A stretch of 64,000 nucleotides of DNA from Sphingobium sp. AP49. Lineage in GTDB: Bacteria > Pseudomonadota > Alphaproteobacteria > Sphingomonadales > Sphingomonadaceae. The notes below the pieces were generated by a model that was not told where the DNA came from, did no database searches, and was given only the letters and a program-made list of their open reading frames with translations. The position numbers and the translations under genes are program-made. This document shows, piece by piece, positions 25,802 to 33,074 of this stretch. The stretch covers positions 2,487,501 to 2,551,500 of the forward strand of contig NZ_CP124576.1 of assembly GCF_000281715.2 (NCBI RefSeq), read 5' to 3'. Numbering within the stretch: position 1 is the first letter of the stretch; each line of letters begins with the position of its first letter.

Positions 25802-25839
25802 TTGACGACTCATGACCAAAAAACTAAACAGCTGTTCAG
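25802..25839 (+). promoter_or_regulatory. Promoter and overlapping TetR-type operator upstream of cytochrome c
   Basis: TTGACG (25802-25807) is followed after 17 bases by TAAACA (25825-25830), a good -35 and acceptable -10 reading rightward. The -10 box lies within CTAAACAGCTGTTCAG (25824-25839), which contains the perfect palindrome AACAGCTGTT. A closely related element is at 28517-28532. Overlap of the -10 by a palindrome next to a divergent tetR gene is the classic layout of repressor control. Confidence 0.6.
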
Positions 25840-25902
25840 TTGTCTGGCGCACTCGATCCCGCATCCCCTTTCCCGCTCCCGATTGCAAGGATAGTCCCGA
25901 TC

Positions 25903-26274
25903 ATGTCGATAGGCTGGCGCGCATCCATGGCGTTGCTTCTGACAAGCATGCCGATGGTGGCCATCGCGCAAGACAGAGATGCCGGCAGCGTCCTGTTTCG
26001 CCAGCGCTGCCAGAGTTGCCACGGCGTAAAGCCCGGCCAGACCTCCGTCCTGGGTCCGAACCTGGCCGGCGTGACCGGGCGCAAGGCAGCCAGTACCGGC
26101 TTTGCCTATTCCAGCGCGCTCAAAAGCTCCGGGTTGACCTGGGACAAATCCACGCTGGACATGTTCCTCGCCGCACCGATGACGAAGGTGCCGGGAACGC
26201 GCATGATCATCAGCGTGGCGGATGCCAGACAACGCGCCGACCTCCTGGCCTTCCTGGCGGCGCAGAAACCCTGA
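25903..26274 (+). CDS. Exported class I cytochrome c
   Basis: 123 residues from ATG 25903, chosen because it gives a clean signal peptide (hydrophobic stretch ending near AIAQ) after AAGGAT. The heme-attachment motif CQSCH is at 36-40. A downstream GPNLAGVTGRKA segment and a probable axial Met in GTRMII match the c2/c550-type fold. A LADLLAFL-like C-terminal helix is also typical. It is a periplasmic electron carrier, possibly accepting electrons from a dehydrogenase of this island. It is the likely target of TetR 1. Confidence 0.88.
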   Translation: MSIGWRASMALLLTSMPMVAIAQDRDAGSVLFRQRCQSCHGVKPGQTSVLGPNLAGVTGRKAASTGFAYSSALKSSGLTWDKSTLDMFLAAPMTKVPGTRMIISVADARQRADLLAFLAAQKP

Positions 26275-26282
26275 TCCGCGGC

Positions 26283-26531
26283 TCAGTCGCCGATCATGTC
26301 CATGAAGTCGCGCGCAGCATCCCGATCGGCCGGATCTGGAAAAGCGACATCCAGGTCTGGCGCTGCCCCCAGCATGTGCAGCAAGGCCCAAAGCGCGAAA
26401 CGGCGAGGACGATCGACCTCCAGGCCGAACGCGACCTGCATACGCTCGATCCCCGCCGCCAACCCAGCGGACGTCATGCCGGCCAGATCGTCGGTACCGA
26501 AATAATGGCGGAGCTGATCGTCGAGGTCCAT
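26283..26531 (-). CDS. Small cytosolic protein of unknown function
   Basis: 82 residues from ATG 26531, with only weak GGGA upstream. It lies 41 bases after the dehydratase copy 2 stop and is probably co-transcribed with it. The sequence is helical (DDQLRHYFGTDDLAGMTSAG, then RRFALWALLHMLG) with an acidic C-terminus (DAARDFMDMIGD). The frame stays open further upstream to the dehydratase stop, so the true start could be earlier at a rare codon. No family recognised. Confidence 0.55.
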   Translation of the reverse strand: MDLDDQLRHYFGTDDLAGMTSAGLAAGIERMQVAFGLEVDRPRRFALWALLHMLGAAPDLDVAFPDPADRDAARDFMDMIGD

Positions 26532-26572
26532 CGCCGCGCTATCCCACAGCGCGGCGCGATTGACCAGACGGA

Positions 26573-27745
26573 TCAGGCCGGCCGTTTGGGCAGTTCGATC
26601 TCCGCCTTCGCCGTCGCCAATACCGCGCCGGCCTGATTGGCCATCCGGCAGTCGACCTGCACCATGTGCCGACCGGCCTCGTCGACGAATTTGTCGAGGA
26701 TCGTCCCGGTCGTGATCGTGATGTCGCCGGTCAGCGCCGGGCTGCGATAATTGCAGGCGGAATGGCGGATCATCCCCCATTCCCCGGCCCAGCCTGCGAA
26801 ATAATCGGTGATCCACGCCCCCATAGACGCGCCATAGCCATAGCCGCGCGGCATGCCGATGAAGCGTGCCCAGCGCGGGAAGAGATGGCCGCGCGACGGG
26901 CCGACATAGGCACCGTCGGTGAATTCGGGATTGATCGCCTCCATCACCGGATCATTTTCATGGCCCGCCATTTCCTTGACGAAGCCCAGCGCCTCCATGT
27001 CGAGGTCGGTGCGACGATGGGTGCCGCCCCATTGGGTGAAGATATAGGACCGCCATTCTGTCGCAAAGGACACGATCGAATGCGGGCCGACCACCCGTTC
27101 GGGCAGCGCCGCGCCGACCGTCGCATCGTCCCACCAGCGCCGGTCATGGCCCAGATCATGCAGCATCTGGATCCACTGCATCTTGCGCGCTTCCAGCTCT
27201 TCCAACTGGTCGTCGGTCCAGACCGGATCGTCGAACCCCTCGGTCGGGACATTGTCCTTGCCCGCTTCCTGGCTGTAGCGGATCGAGGTCGAACGCTGCT
27301 TGGCGATCAAATCGCCCTGCTGATTATAATAGAAATTGTCGCCGCGCTGGAAACAGGTTGGCCCTGCAAACTTGGTGTCCTTGACCGTATAGTCGAAGGG
27401 GATGCGCTCGTTGAGGATGCGGTCGCCCGCGACCATGCGGGGGCCATAGAACCACCATTCGTCGCCACCGAACAACATGTGCGAATTGGGCACTCGGCCG
27501 ATGCAGGACGGCGCGGAGCCATGGGCGCAATCCATCGTCACGGCAAAGCTTTGCGGCGCGACCATGCCGCCCCAGCGGCTCTGCGCGGCATAGCCGGCAT
27601 CATAATGGAGCCGGTTGGGATAGTGCATCGCCTGCACCCAGCGACGGATATCGCCATTGTTGATCGGCTCGACCATCCGTGCGGGCTGGATCGGCTTGCC
27701 CAGATAATTGTCGATATCCGAACAATCGAGCGTTGGCGTGGTCAT
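26573..27745 (-). CDS. MaoC-like / FAS1-like two-domain dehydratase, copy 2
   Basis: 390 residues. The ATG at 27745 follows GGAGAG by seven bases. It is similar along the whole length to the protein at 4081-5256, including DCSDIDNYLGKPIQPARM, FGGDEWWFYGPR, GPTCFQRGDN, AGHENDPVM and RGHLFPRWARFIGMPR. By eye, well over half the residues are identical. It is expected to have the same type of reaction, hydration or dehydration of an acyl thioester-like substrate. It diverges from TetR 2, whose repeats overlap its ribosome-binding region, so it is a likely target of that regulator. Confidence 0.77.
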   Translation of the reverse strand: MTTPTLDCSDIDNYLGKPIQPARMVEPINNGDIRRWVQAMHYPNRLHYDAGYAAQSRWGGMVAPQSFAVTMDCAHGSAPSCIGRVPNSHMLFGGDEWWFYGPRMVAGDRILNERIPFDYTVKDTKFAGPTCFQRGDNFYYNQQGDLIAKQRSTSIRYSQEAGKDNVPTEGFDDPVWTDDQLEELEARKMQWIQMLHDLGHDRRWWDDATVGAALPERVVGPHSIVSFATEWRSYIFTQWGGTHRRTDLDMEALGFVKEMAGHENDPVMEAINPEFTDGAYVGPSRGHLFPRWARFIGMPRGYGYGASMGAWITDYFAGWAGEWGMIRHSACNYRSPALTGDITITTGTILDKFVDEAGRHMVQVDCRMANQAGAVLATAKAEIELPKRPA

Positions 27746-27756
27746 GGATCGTCTCT

Positions 27757-27820
27757 CCAAAATGGCTGTGTTTGACCGCAAGGCTAGCGACGCACCGGCA
27801 GGGCGACTTGACCAAAATGG
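27757..27820. promoter_or_regulatory. Direct repeats of a CCAAAATGG element between dehydratase copy 2 and TetR 2
   Basis: CCAAAATGG occurs at 27757-27765 and again at 27812-27820, 55 bases apart. Each copy is itself a CCA-nnn-TGG dyad. The first lies against the ribosome binding site of the dehydratase; the second follows a TTGACC box. These are candidate sites for the TetR protein starting at 27895. Confidence 0.45.
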
Positions 27821-27894
27821 ACAGGCGCCCGGCCCATTGCCGCGCCCCGCAAAATTGCCCAGAAGCGGACGCGAAGAAGGAGGGAAGGGACGAT

Positions 27895-28464
27895 ATGGCT
27901 ACCGCTCGCAGACTTGGCGCCGAAGGATCGCAGAACCGCGCCCGCTTCATCGACGCGGCCGAAACGATCCTGGCAGAGGTCGGCGAACATGGCATTTCCG
28001 CGCGGCAGGTCGCCCAGCAGGCCGGGCTCAAGACCCAGCTCCTCTATTATTATTTCCGTACCATGGACGATCTGCTGCGCGCCGTCGTCCAGCGGATCAA
28101 CGAGCGGCGCATGGCCCGGTTCACAGAAGCACTCGCCGCGCCAAGCCCCCTGCGCGCCATGTGGGATATGATGCGCGATCCCTCCAGCGCAGCGCTCGCG
28201 GCGGCGCTGAGCGCGATCGCCCATCATCGCGAGGCGGTACGCGCCGAGATTGTGACTGCCGCCCAAGCGTTTAGAGCACATCAGGCACAGGCCGTGGCAG
28301 CCCTGCTCCCCACCGACCAGGCGGACCATGCCAGCGGCCTGGTGATGATCGCCGCTTCACTCGCGCGCATGCTGGTCAGCGAGACGGCGCTGGGCCTCAC
28401 CGAGGGCCACGACCAGGCACTGGCAATGATCGAGGCGATGCTGGACCAACTCGAACGCAAATGA
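27895..28464 (+). CDS. TetR-family regulator 2
   Basis: 189 residues. An AGGAGGGAAGGGA stretch precedes the ATG. The N-terminal HTH reads NRARFIDAAETILAEVGEHGISARQVAQQAGLKTQLLYYYF, followed by a helical ligand domain. It diverges from dehydratase copy 2 and precedes the SDR-SDR-dioxygenase operon by 108 bases. It may control either or both. The operator-like element before the SDR operon resembles the one near TetR 1, not the repeats beside this gene, so cross-control between the two TetR proteins is possible. Confidence 0.86.
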   Translation: MATARRLGAEGSQNRARFIDAAETILAEVGEHGISARQVAQQAGLKTQLLYYYFRTMDDLLRAVVQRINERRMARFTEALAAPSPLRAMWDMMRDPSSAALAAALSAIAHHREAVRAEIVTAAQAFRAHQAQAVAALLPTDQADHASGLVMIAASLARMLVSETALGLTEGHDQALAMIEAMLDQLERK

Positions 28465-28516
28465 TCGCCCCGGCGCTATCGCTCTACCCGGCATCGCATC
28501 CCCCACCTCTACCCTG

Positions 28517-28532
28517 CTAATGAACTGTTCAG
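28517..28532. promoter_or_regulatory. TetR-type operator upstream of the SDR operon
   Basis: CTAATGAACTGTTCAG matches CTAAACAGCTGTTCAG (25824-25839) at 13 of 16 positions and contains TGAAC-T-GTTCA symmetry. It lies 41 bases upstream of the SDR start at 28573. The shared sequence suggests that TetR 1 co-regulates cytochrome c and this operon. Confidence 0.5.
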
Positions 28533-28572
28533 CATCGCGGCACGGCATAGGCGCGCGATGCAAGGAGAGGAC

Positions 28573-29328
28573 ATGGCAGGACTGGAAAACAAGGTCGCGC
28601 TCGTCACCGGCGCTTCCTCTGGCATCGGCGAGGCGGCGGCGCTCGCGCTGGCGCTTGAGGGTGTCAACATCGCTGTCAACGGACGGCGCCGCGATCGGCT
28701 AGATGCGCTGGTCGCCCGGATTGAAGCGGCAGGCGGCACCGCGCTCGCTCTGCCCGGCGACGTCTCGATCGAGGCGGATGCGGCCGCCGCCATCAACGAT
28801 ACGGTGGCACATTTTGGCCGGCTCGACATCCTCATCAACTCCGCCGGCGTCAACGAGGCGGGCGGGATCGAAAGCCTGACCAGCGACCAGTGGCAACGGG
28901 TAATCGACATCAACCTGATGGGCACCATTCATGCCTGCCGCGCCGCCTTCCCGGTGATGAAGGCGCAGGGCAGCGGCGACATCGTCAATATCTCCTCGAC
29001 CGCCGGGCGCCGATCGGGTTGGCGATTCGCCGCCTATTCGACCAGCAAATTCGGCCTGACCGGCTTTACCGAAAGCCTGCGGCAGGAGGGCGGCCAGGCC
29101 GGCATCCGTGTCTCGATCATCGAACCGGGCGCCACCGCGACCGAGATCGCCAGTTCCATTTCCGACCCGCAATGGCGCGACATGATCCAGCAGCACACCC
29201 ACAAGGACGGGGCGATGGCGCCCGACGACATCGTCGCCGGCATCCTGCTCGCCGTCAGCCTGCCGCGCCGCGCCAATGTGAGCCGCATCCTGATCCAGCC
29301 GACCATCGACACGGAGCCCATGCCATGA
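28573..29328 (+). CDS. Short-chain dehydrogenase/reductase (classical)
   Basis: 251 residues from ATG 28573, preceded by GGAGAGG. Motifs are VTGASSGIG (cofactor), NSAGV (NNAG equivalent), VNISSTAG (catalytic Ser) and YSTSK (YxxxK). NGRRRD after the second strand suggests NADP preference. It is the first gene of a three-gene operon with a second SDR (ATGA overlap) and a TauD-type dioxygenase. The substrate is unknown. Confidence 0.9.
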   Translation: MAGLENKVALVTGASSGIGEAAALALALEGVNIAVNGRRRDRLDALVARIEAAGGTALALPGDVSIEADAAAAINDTVAHFGRLDILINSAGVNEAGGIESLTSDQWQRVIDINLMGTIHACRAAFPVMKAQGSGDIVNISSTAGRRSGWRFAAYSTSKFGLTGFTESLRQEGGQAGIRVSIIEPGATATEIASSISDPQWRDMIQQHTHKDGAMAPDDIVAGILLAVSLPRRANVSRILIQPTIDTEPMP

Positions 29329-30098
29329 GGCTGGCGGGCAAGTGCGCGGTCATCACCGGCGCGGGGTCGGGCATGGGCAAGGCGATGGCAGAACGCTTCG
29401 CGTCAGAGGGCGCGCGAGTGCTCTGCGCCGACATCAGCGGCGCACAGGATGATGTCGCCGCCGCCATCGGCAACGGCGCGATCGGCCTGCATGTCGACGT
29501 AGCCGAGGAAGCGGATGTCCAGGCGATGATCGCCGCTGCCCGCGACGCCTTTGGGCGGGTCGACATCCTCGTCAACAATGCCGGCTTCGGTGGCGGCATC
29601 ATGCCCTTGCACGAACAGAGCAGCGACAATTGGGACCGGGTCCATGCCGTCAATCTAAAGGGCGTGTTCCTGGGCATGAAATATGGCGTGATCGCCATGC
29701 TGGAAAGCGGCGGTGGTGCGATCGTCAACATCGGATCGGCCACCGGCATGGTCGGATGGAAGGGCCATGGCGTCTATGCCGCCGCCAAGGGCGGGGTCAG
29801 CCAGATTACCAAATGCGCAGCGCTCGATTATGCCGCGCACAATATCCGCGTGAACGCCGTGCTGCCCGGATCGATCTGGACCGGACTGGTGCCGATGGCG
29901 AAGGATCACCCCGAACCGCCGCCGGGCATCTTTCGCGTACCCGGCATCCCGATGGACCGGTGGGGCCTGGCCAGCGAAATAGCCAATGCCGCTTTGTTCC
30001 TCGCCAGTGACGAAGCGTCCTACATCACCGGCACCTTGCTGCCGGTCGATGGCGGCTATTGCATCGGCTTTTCCGGCATGGCCGCCGAACAAGGTTGA
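29325..30098 (+). CDS. Short-chain dehydrogenase/reductase (classical, NAD-type)
   Basis: 257 residues, with the start overlapping the previous stop. The cofactor loop is ITGAGSGMGKAMA, with an acidic residue after the second strand (CADIS), which indicates NAD preference. Further motifs are NNAGFGG, VNIGSATG (catalytic Ser), YAAAK (YxxxK) and the C-terminal LPVDGGYCIGF typical of FabG-like SDRs. The two SDRs differ in predicted cofactor, which fits oxidation and reduction steps or epimerisation of one intermediate. Confidence 0.9.
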   Translation: MRLAGKCAVITGAGSGMGKAMAERFASEGARVLCADISGAQDDVAAAIGNGAIGLHVDVAEEADVQAMIAAARDAFGRVDILVNNAGFGGGIMPLHEQSSDNWDRVHAVNLKGVFLGMKYGVIAMLESGGGAIVNIGSATGMVGWKGHGVYAAAKGGVSQITKCAALDYAAHNIRVNAVLPGSIWTGLVPMAKDHPEPPPGIFRVPGIPMDRWGLASEIANAALFLASDEASYITGTLLPVDGGYCIGFSGMAAEQG

Positions 30099-30116
30099 GA
30101 TCGAAGGAGCAGGATC

Positions 30117-30956
30117 ATGAACGTCATTCACAAGAGCCGCGTCACCTTCCGCCCCGTCAAGCCGCTGATCGGCGCGCTGGTCGAAGCCGATCGGGAGGCA
30201 CTGTTCGATCCGCAAGTGGTCGCCCAGTGCCGCGACATGCTGGAGGAGCGGACCGTGCTGGTCATGCCGCAGGTCCATTTCACCAATGAGGAGCAACTGG
30301 CCTTCACCGACCTGCTCGGCGGACGGCTCAATTTGACCAGCGAGGCGACGACCGACAAGGACGAGGACGTCTATCAGGTGACGCTGGATCGCAAGATCAA
30401 CCGCGCGCCCGAATATGTGCTGGGCACCTTCTTCTGGCACATGGACGGCATGCCGATGGAGATGCCGCCGCCGCTCGCGACGCTGCTGTCGGCCCGGCGC
30501 CTGGCGCCCAAGGGCGGCCAGACCGAGTTCGCCAATACCTTCGCCGCCTATGAGCAGATGCCCGAAGCGCAGCGCGCCGAGATCGAGGATCTGCACATCA
30601 TCCACAGCGTCGCCGCCAGCCTGCGCTCGATCGCCGACGCCATTCCCGAAGCGGAAAAGGGCAAACTGGCGATCGGCATCGAGAAGGAACGGCCGCTGGT
30701 CCAGACCCACAAGAATGGCCGCAAGAGCCTGATCGTCGGGTCGACCGCCGACCGCATCGTGGGCATGGAACTGGCCTATGGCCGCGCCTATATCGCCCGG
30801 CTCAACGAATGGGCGACCCAGCCCGATTTCGTCTATCAGCATCAGTGGCAGGCGGGCGACTTCGTGATCTGGAGCAATACCGGCGCATTGCACCGGGTCG
30901 TCCCCTATGCCCGCGATTCCGGGCGGATGATGCACCGCACCTCGATTGCGGGCTGA
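30117..30956 (+). CDS. TauD/TfdA-family Fe(II)/2-oxoglutarate dioxygenase
   Basis: 279 residues. The iron-binding facial triad is visible as His108-x-Asp110 in FFWHMDGM plus a distal His in TGALHRVVPY, with a downstream Arg in RMMHRTSIAG for 2-oxoglutarate. The family hydroxylates or cleaves C-O, C-N or C-S bonds of small substrates (taurine, 2,4-D). It starts 18 bases after the second SDR, so it is probably co-transcribed. Ether or sulfonate cleavage is possible, but nothing in the sequence fixes the substrate. Confidence 0.87.
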   Translation: MNVIHKSRVTFRPVKPLIGALVEADREALFDPQVVAQCRDMLEERTVLVMPQVHFTNEEQLAFTDLLGGRLNLTSEATTDKDEDVYQVTLDRKINRAPEYVLGTFFWHMDGMPMEMPPPLATLLSARRLAPKGGQTEFANTFAAYEQMPEAQRAEIEDLHIIHSVAASLRSIADAIPEAEKGKLAIGIEKERPLVQTHKNGRKSLIVGSTADRIVGMELAYGRAYIARLNEWATQPDFVYQHQWQAGDFVIWSNTGALHRVVPYARDSGRMMHRTSIAG

Positions 30957-30960
30957 AGCG

Positions 30961-31956
30961 TCAGGCGGGCGCGTGCAACCGCGCCCGCAACCGCGTCGGC
31001 GACGCGCCGAACCAGTGGTTGCAACTGCGCGTCATCACCGACTGCTCTGAAAAGCCCAGCTTCTCGGACACATGGGCGAAGTCCATGTCGGTCTGCTCCA
31101 GATAATAGCGTAATATGTCGCGCCGCACCTCGTCCTTGATCTTCTGGAAGCTCGTGCCTTCCGCCGTCAGCCGCCGGTGCAAGGTGCGCGGATGCAGCCC
31201 CAGTTCGGCCGCGACCCGATCGTTCGAGCAATGGGCGGTCCACAGCCATTGCATGACGATTCCGCGCACCTGCGCATGCAGCGGCGGATGGCGATGGGGA
31301 AACTCCCGCTCGATATAGGCGGTGACGGCCGCGAAGACCGCCGCGTCCCGGTCGATCACCGGGCTCGCCATGTCGCGTTCGGAAAAGCTGATCCCGTCCT
31401 CATTCTGGCCGAAATGGACCGGGCATCCGAAATAGCGGCGATAGATGCGCGCCGGCGAAATCGGCTGATGGCGAAAATGCACCCGCCGCGCCCGCGCCCG
31501 CCCGCCGGTCAATTCCATCGCGAAGAGATGGCCGACCAACAGGATATGCTCCATCGCCTGCGCCCGGTTGGGCACGCCGTCGAGCAGGATGTCGTGCCCG
31601 ACGAAGACATGGCGGACCGAGGGAAAGCGGCGCAGCCAGACCGATGCCGCCAGGCTGTGGGCATAATTATGGCTGCACACATAATCGATCGCCGCGCCAA
31701 AGGTCGGTGCGTTGCGCATCGCGTCGCCCAGCGGCCCGAACAGGTCGACGCCGCGTTGGCGCAGCGCAAGGCGCATGCCGAAGTCGGGGCAGGCGAGCGC
31801 CTGCGCCGCGTCCTCGATCAGCGCGATCGTCTGGCGATAGCTGATCGCCATATCCGTGCTGGCGGGCGCCTGGCCGCCCAGTTCCGCCACCAGTTCCGGC
31901 AGGAACCGCAGCATATGGGCATTGATCGCCTCGAACGCATCGCGATCCTCATCCAT
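30961..31956 (-). CDS. AraC-family regulator with arabinose-binding-like N-terminal domain
   Basis: 331 residues. The ATG at 31956 lies eight bases after GGGAGG. The N-terminal 210 residues have the form of the Arabinose_bd domain common in regulators of catabolic operons (LIEDAAQALACPDFGMRLALRQ). The C-terminal AraC double HTH is clear (NDRVAAELGLHPRTLHRRLTAEGTSF, then MDFAHVSEKLGFSEQSVMTRS). It is convergent with the dioxygenase gene with four bases between them. It probably regulates the island. Confidence 0.87.
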   Translation of the reverse strand: MDEDRDAFEAINAHMLRFLPELVAELGGQAPASTDMAISYRQTIALIEDAAQALACPDFGMRLALRQRGVDLFGPLGDAMRNAPTFGAAIDYVCSHNYAHSLAASVWLRRFPSVRHVFVGHDILLDGVPNRAQAMEHILLVGHLFAMELTGGRARARRVHFRHQPISPARIYRRYFGCPVHFGQNEDGISFSERDMASPVIDRDAAVFAAVTAYIEREFPHRHPPLHAQVRGIVMQWLWTAHCSNDRVAAELGLHPRTLHRRLTAEGTSFQKIKDEVRRDILRYYLEQTDMDFAHVSEKLGFSEQSVMTRSCNHWFGASPTRLRARLHAPA

Positions 31957-32042
31957 TGCCTGAACCTCCCATCCGGCCAGCCTGACATCGCCTGTCCGAA
32001 TAGGTCAAGCGATCGCCGCGGCATTTCGGCGGGGCGATGTGG

Positions 32043-33011
32043 TCAGAGCCAGTTGAGCTTGCGGAAGCGCCGGTAGAGGATGGAACAGATCAGCAGGATC
32101 ACGCCCAGCACGACGAAATAGCCATAGCGGGTCTTCAGTTCGGGCATGTGCTCGAAATTCATGCCGTAAATCCCGGCGATCGCGGTCGGCACCGCCAAGA
32201 TCGCGGCCCAGGCGGCGAGTTGGCGGGTGATCGTGCCGGTGCGCTGCTGCTCCAGCAGATTGCTGAACTCGAAGACGGAATTCAGCACCTCGCGCAGATC
32301 GTCGACCATCGTCTGCACCCGCCGCACATGGTCGCGCACATCGCTGAAATAGGGCCGGGTTTCCGGATCGATGCAAGGCAGGTCGATCTTGACGAACTTC
32401 GTCGCGACCTCCTGCATCGGCCCCAATATGCGCTGGAAACGGATCAACTGCCGCCGCAGGTTGAAGATGCGGGTGATCTCGTCACGGCCCAGGAAATTGT
32501 CGACCGTATGCTGCTCCATCGTCAGCACCTCTTCCTCGATGCCCTCGACGATCGGCAGATAGCCGTCGACAATGAAGTCGAGGATGGCGTGCAACACATA
32601 GTCGACGCCATGGGCCAGCCGGTCGGGAACCGCTTCCAGCGCATGGCGCAGCTCGATATGCCCGCGCGCCGAGCCATGGCGGACGCTGATGATATGGCTG
32701 TGGCCGATGAAGATGGCGGTCTCGCCATAGGCGATCGTCTCGGCCTCGACATGCGCGGTACGCGCCACGACGAACAACTGTTCGCCATAAATATCGACCT
32801 TGGGCAGCTGGTCGGCCTTGATCGCATCCTCGACTGCCAGCGGATGAAGATTATAATTCTGCTGCAGCGTCCGCATTTCCTCGACGGTCGGACTGGCGAC
32901 GCCGATCCAGACAAATTCCGACTTGTCCTCAGCGCAGTCGATCCGCTCGGTGATCGACACTTCGCGCACGCGCTGGCCGTTGCGATAGAGATAGGCGGCA
33001 ATGACGGTCAT
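32043..33011 (-). CDS. corA: CorA-family magnesium/cobalt transporter
   Basis: 322 residues, the usual CorA length. A large cytoplasmic N-terminal domain (HPLAVEDA near residue 57) leads to a long helix and two C-terminal transmembrane segments. The first of these ends in the signature YGMNFEHMPEL (GMN motif and loop), followed by a basic C-terminus. It forms a pentameric Mg2+ channel in the inner membrane. It is 64 bases downstream of the large exported protein gene on the same strand, but no functional link is evident. Confidence 0.93.
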   Translation of the reverse strand: MTVIAAYLYRNGQRVREVSITERIDCAEDKSEFVWIGVASPTVEEMRTLQQNYNLHPLAVEDAIKADQLPKVDIYGEQLFVVARTAHVEAETIAYGETAIFIGHSHIISVRHGSARGHIELRHALEAVPDRLAHGVDYVLHAILDFIVDGYLPIVEGIEEEVLTMEQHTVDNFLGRDEITRIFNLRRQLIRFQRILGPMQEVATKFVKIDLPCIDPETRPYFSDVRDHVRRVQTMVDDLREVLNSVFEFSNLLEQQRTGTITRQLAAWAAILAVPTAIAGIYGMNFEHMPELKTRYGYFVVLGVILLICSILYRRFRKLNWL

Positions 33012-33074
33012 TCGGGCCTCGAAATCATTCTATTTTGCCAAGCTTAACGCGGCCAGCCGCTGGCGGAAAGGCAA

